Assembly: GCF_900115555.1 (NCBI RefSeq)
Contig: NZ_FOWX01000024.1
Coordinates: 22,999-86,998, forward strand
Direction of reading: 5' to 3'
Length of the DNA stretch: 64,000 bases
From: Pseudomonas borbori
GTDB taxonomy: Bacteria > Pseudomonadota > Gammaproteobacteria > Pseudomonadales > Pseudomonadaceae
Position 1 is the first letter of the stretch, and each line of letters begins with the position of its first letter. Below the pieces are notes generated by a model, which saw only the letters and a program-made list of their open reading frames with translations, had not been told where the DNA came from and did no database searches. Positions 63,701 through 64,000 of this stretch are shown here, in pieces. The position numbers were made by a program, and so were the translations under genes.

Positions 63701-64000
63701 AATGGTGCGGGAGGTAATGATGTTGTTGATGGTGGTGACGGCAATGACATCCTCAGCGGTGGCAATGGCCTTGGTGACGACATACTCATAGGTGGTGCTG
63801 GCAATGATTTGCTTAATGGAGGGCCAGGTGCCGATACCATGAGCGGTGGTACGGGTAACGATATGTATATCGTCGACAATACTGGAGATGTGGTGATTGA
63901 GGGGCTGAATGCTGGTGTCGATCGGGTACATACCCTGCTGAGTAGCTATACCCTGGGTGCCAACCTGGAGAACCTGAGCTACGCCGGTACCGGGGATTTC
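54740..64000 (+). CDS. Giant secreted RTX protein with two animal-type haem peroxidase domains (3' end outside window)
   Basis: Open for 3087 codons to the right edge. Unit 1 has a peroxidase domain with distal FFGQFFDHGLD (His about 185), catalytic GDGRVNENIG (Arg432, Glu435) and proximal VYRFGHSML (His550), then GGxGxD calcium repeats (about 903-1200) and an Ig-like segment. Unit 2 repeats this order: LQFILDQI at about 1461, His1630, Arg1879, His2004, repeats at about 2321-2633. Ig-like domains (about 2747-2957) and a third calcium-repeat block follow. Seven DGxxGTADD-type calcium motifs lie inside or beside the peroxidase domains. It starts MATFIKSDLEFIL with GAGGTAACAGCC upstream and has no N-terminal signal, as expected of a type I substrate whose signal is C-terminal. 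Confidence 0.93.
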   Translation, partial: MATFIKSDLEFILQQILIAEANAAGEDITNLIPNTELPFGMRTVSGEGNNLNPGSSLFGAADTVFPRLLTPLFRAAQPVSVDLDGPGGQQVGDPTSYQQTSGYVFDSQPRTISNLIVDQTANNPAAVAAAAANGGAAIVPSPGLDGIFGTADDHEVFHIPNISPDVGLTVSFNSWMTFFGQFFDHGLDLVTKGGSGTVFIPLQPDDPLYVPGGQTNFMVVTRATNQPGPDGILGTADDIHEHSNTTSPFVDQNQTYSSHPSHQVFLRAYVLDVSGKPVATGKLITNRNLGPDGQFGTADDVEIGGMATWAVVKAQARDILGINLTDANFEDVPLLATDDYGNFIKGPNGFPQVVMADGSLVEGNLAAPVDLTNAVSTEHQFLIDIAHNAVPVNSQTGAMLAPDADDVAGGPVAAGFYDNELLDAHYIAGDGRVNENIGLTTVHHIFHSEHNRLVEVTKAEIINSGDLDFLNQWLLTPVASIPADTSTLDWNGERLFQAAKFGTEMQYQHLVFEEFARSIQPQINAFIDFDATVDPSIVAEFAHTVYRFGHSMLTETIDRFDPTFGSSEIGLIAAFLNPLEFAASGPTPDEAAGAIVRGLTRQVGNEIDEFVTEALRNNLVGLPLDLPAINIARGRDAGIPSLNAARRTFFDGTGDAQLKPYSSWVDFSENIKHPESLINFIAAYGTHSSITSQTTLVGMREAATAIVLGGAGEPADRLDFLYSTGAWASGADGVTSTGLDDIDFWIGGLAEEKMPFGGFLGSTFNFVFETQLEALQDGDRFYYLHRLAGLNFLKELENNTFSNLVMLNTNVTHLPGLIFQTPGLTLEVNQSLQYNPGVIAGLDGIVGTADDLTANDDPVGPSSHAAGSGREDFFTALVIRDNPDTVGPDSNYLHYTGDETVVLGGTAGDDILIAGDSDDDTLYGDAGNDYLDGGYGADNLFGGDGDDIIADRGGDDIIHGGDGNDVIHGGNGLNLILGDAGNDFIVNGEDFSDIFGGTGNDFILGSRLDAFPNGNEGDDWLELGLQDGAAGDNFDPLSQDQVIGNDVFLGDGGFDEALGEGGDDIIVGSEGNDKYDGVSGFDWVTWKDSRFGVTQDMFRNPLVVTPAPLEATYFQVEGLSGSSHADILRGDDVDSTQIQGAGFTGSVLTNIDLIAGLRALLENSLGGPVSSFDAGNIILGGAGSDIIEGRGGDDIIDGDQWLNVRISVRENIDGSGAEIASYDSMIPLVPLMLNGTYNPGQLVIAREVLDANDGGFDTAVFTGLASEYIISVDDNGTPGDLSDDIVTVEDTFINGDGIDRLTNIERLQFNDQSIVLVTGLNNEPTGQLSLSDLTPAVGQQLTVSLGTVADADGIAGRVTYIWQFERDAGSGIFEDISYQLAPRLAPDVLGPKWTVTQELQGFALRVKAHYLDANGVNETVFSAPTAVVAAGTPAPAPAALINGPQNGIVSEGVHFLGSDLQFILDQIKLAERNAAGEDILDLVPHPRMAVGLRTVDGTFNNLMPNQSTFGAAEPVFPRLLDPLFQDAETLTVEDGPGGVNVGETTSYSQTSGFVQDSQPRTISNLIVDQTANNPAAVAAAATNAGAEVVDGLRADGTPFQTFFLPNVAADIGLTAPFNAWMTFFGQFFDHGLDLVTKGGSGTVFMPLQPDDPLFVPGSPTNFMVMTRATNLPGADGVLGTADDIHQQSNTTSPFVDQNQTYSSHPSHQVFLRAYAFNANGEPVATGRLITNRELGADGIFGTADDVEIGGMATWKVVKAQARDILGINLTDADVENLPLLATDAYGNFIKGPNGFPQVVMKGIDGIAGTADDFLQEGNPLAPVDLTNAVRTGHQFLIDIAHNAAPAGLAPDSDNVVGLSEPGTYDNELLDAHYIAGDGRVNENIGLTAVHHIFHSEHNRLVQHTKDVVLETAGGGDVSFLNEWLLVPVVAVPADLNSLVWNGERLFQTAKFGTEMQYQHLVFEEFARTIQPNIDVFIPNFQNYQSEIDPSIVAEFAHTVYRFGHSMLTETIDRLDANFVSSEIGLIQAFLNPQAFAASGATPDEAAGAIIRGVTRQVGNEIDEFVTEALRNNLVGLPLDLAAINIARGRDTGIPSLNAARRDFYHGTGDAQLKPYSSWADFVQHIKHPESLINFIAAYGTHSTITAQTTLDGKREAAAAIVLGGVGEPADRIDFLYSTGAWASAANGVTTTGLDAVDFWIGGLAEEKTPFGGFLGSTFNFVFEEQLEKLQNGDRFYYLERAAGQNFLTELENSSFAKLIMANSSATHLPGLVFLTSLILEADPTRQSAPDPVGDNPLVPLVIRDDPTTPLVESNYLKYTGAETVVLGGTEGNDTLIAGDSDDDTLWGDGGDDYLEGGYGNDNLRGGAGDDILTDIGGDDNLQGSEGNDVILGGNGLNLVLGGFGQDFIFTGSDASEAFGGPGNDFILGSQANEQDMGNEGDDWLEQGNLDGNPGDNFDPFNRDLVIGNDVFLGSGGPDIMNAEGGDDIMVGNADAGDKYLGASGFDWVTFKDDQVGVGVDMNVRAVGVGPGPLAAGIIARFSFVEGLSGSAFSDYLRGDDRDALQIANSGAQGSVLTNIGLVHGLQELLNNAMGSNVTSFGAGNIMLGGDGSDIIEGRAGDDIIDGDKWLNVRISVRAGVDANGLPTGDEIASYDSMVPLIPLMLNRTYNPGQLQIAREILPGSGGFNFDTAEYAGLLSDYTVVETGPGNYMVIDNVGTDGTDRLSGIERLQFNDQSLVLVDGLNAEAVGLASINDFTPEVGSLLSAGVEGVTDADNPGIGRVTGPVSYTWQADFTGTGLFEDITIATGVGVDTATGPTFRVTEDLEGLSLRVKAVYQDAQGVLETVFSTPTATVSAVAVNDAPVGTMLISDTTPIVGQQLTATRAFTDPDGPANPALAYQWQSGSGGVFNNIVGATQQTFSPTLAHVGLQLRVMVTYTDGLGALETVTSVATSAVASVIVGTAGDDVIIGTALDDEIQGLGGNDTLNGAGGNDVVDGGDGNDILSGGNGLGDDILIGGAGNDLLNGGPGADTMSGGTGNDMYIVDNTGDVVIEGLNAGVDRVHTLLSSYTLGANLENLSYAGTGDF

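Noticed and set aside
61574..63931. Long open frame on the minus strand opposite the RTX repeats
   Set aside because: It is the complement of GGxGxD repeats in a GC-rich gene and gives a low-complexity product. The plus frame has clear domains and is continuous.

Overview
This 64 kb window is a high-GC gammaproteobacterial chromosome segment, almost certainly Pseudomonas. Support comes from gene content and order: sseA ... rnd-ycgL-hydroxyacid dehydrogenase-ycgN ... oligopeptidase B ... class II amidotransferase; a moxR-VWA pair beside cysK; lipA with its foldase. Several families of short palindromic intergenic repeats typical of the genus are also present. No rRNA, tRNA, CRISPR array, complete insertion sequence or phage gene was recognised.

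Region 1 (1-7.4 kb, minus strand) is a catabolic operon for an acetoin/2,3-butanediol-type substrate. Its order is small Tat-exported subunit, GMC flavoprotein oxidoreductase, E1-alpha (acoA), butanediol dehydrogenase, E1-beta (acoB), a free-standing lipoyl domain, an E2 catalytic domain, then a lipoate-ligase-like protein. The E2 is split over two genes. The operon is headed by a good -24/-12 (sigma-54) promoter with a cluster of CTGTAAAG half-sites about 100 bp upstream. A MITE-like repeat lies between the last two genes and supplies the stop codon of the E2 gene.

Region 2 (7.5-39.5 kb) is mostly conserved housekeeping and accessory genes: SprT, a Yip1 protein, a DnaJ-related protein, TtcA, a Tag-type glycosylase, a sirtuin, a membrane protein split by a +1 frameshift, two tandem NlpC/P60 lipoproteins, an O-methyltransferase, a decayed MarR regulator beside an MFS transporter with an overlapping 41-aa membrane peptide, a glutathione peroxidase, the lipase/foldase pair, a hybrid histidine kinase facing a LuxR-type regulator, rhodanese, RNase D and relatives, oligopeptidase B and an amidotransferase.

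Region 3 (39.6-48.3 kb) has a complete type I secretion system (TolC-like, HlyD-like and ABC exporter genes, one operon), then the VWA and MoxR genes and cysK, with several repeat elements in the gaps.

Region 4 (48.7 kb to the right edge) is the most unusual part. It holds an RpoS-like sigma factor outside the usual nlpD-rpoS setting, a divergent NarL/LuxR response regulator, a HisKA_3 sensor kinase, and an ihfB gene away from its usual rpsA neighbour. A 1.2 kb non-coding region follows, containing a MITE-like repeat, four 22-bp direct repeats with an invariant TGTGAA, an 18-bp palindrome, a candidate promoter and a strongly foldable leader. After it comes a giant gene (more than 3087 codons, running off the window) for a secreted RTX protein with two animal-type haem peroxidase domains. 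My working model, an inference, is that the sigma factor, IHF subunit and two-component system form a local regulatory kit for the peroxidase, which the type I system about 10 kb away exports.
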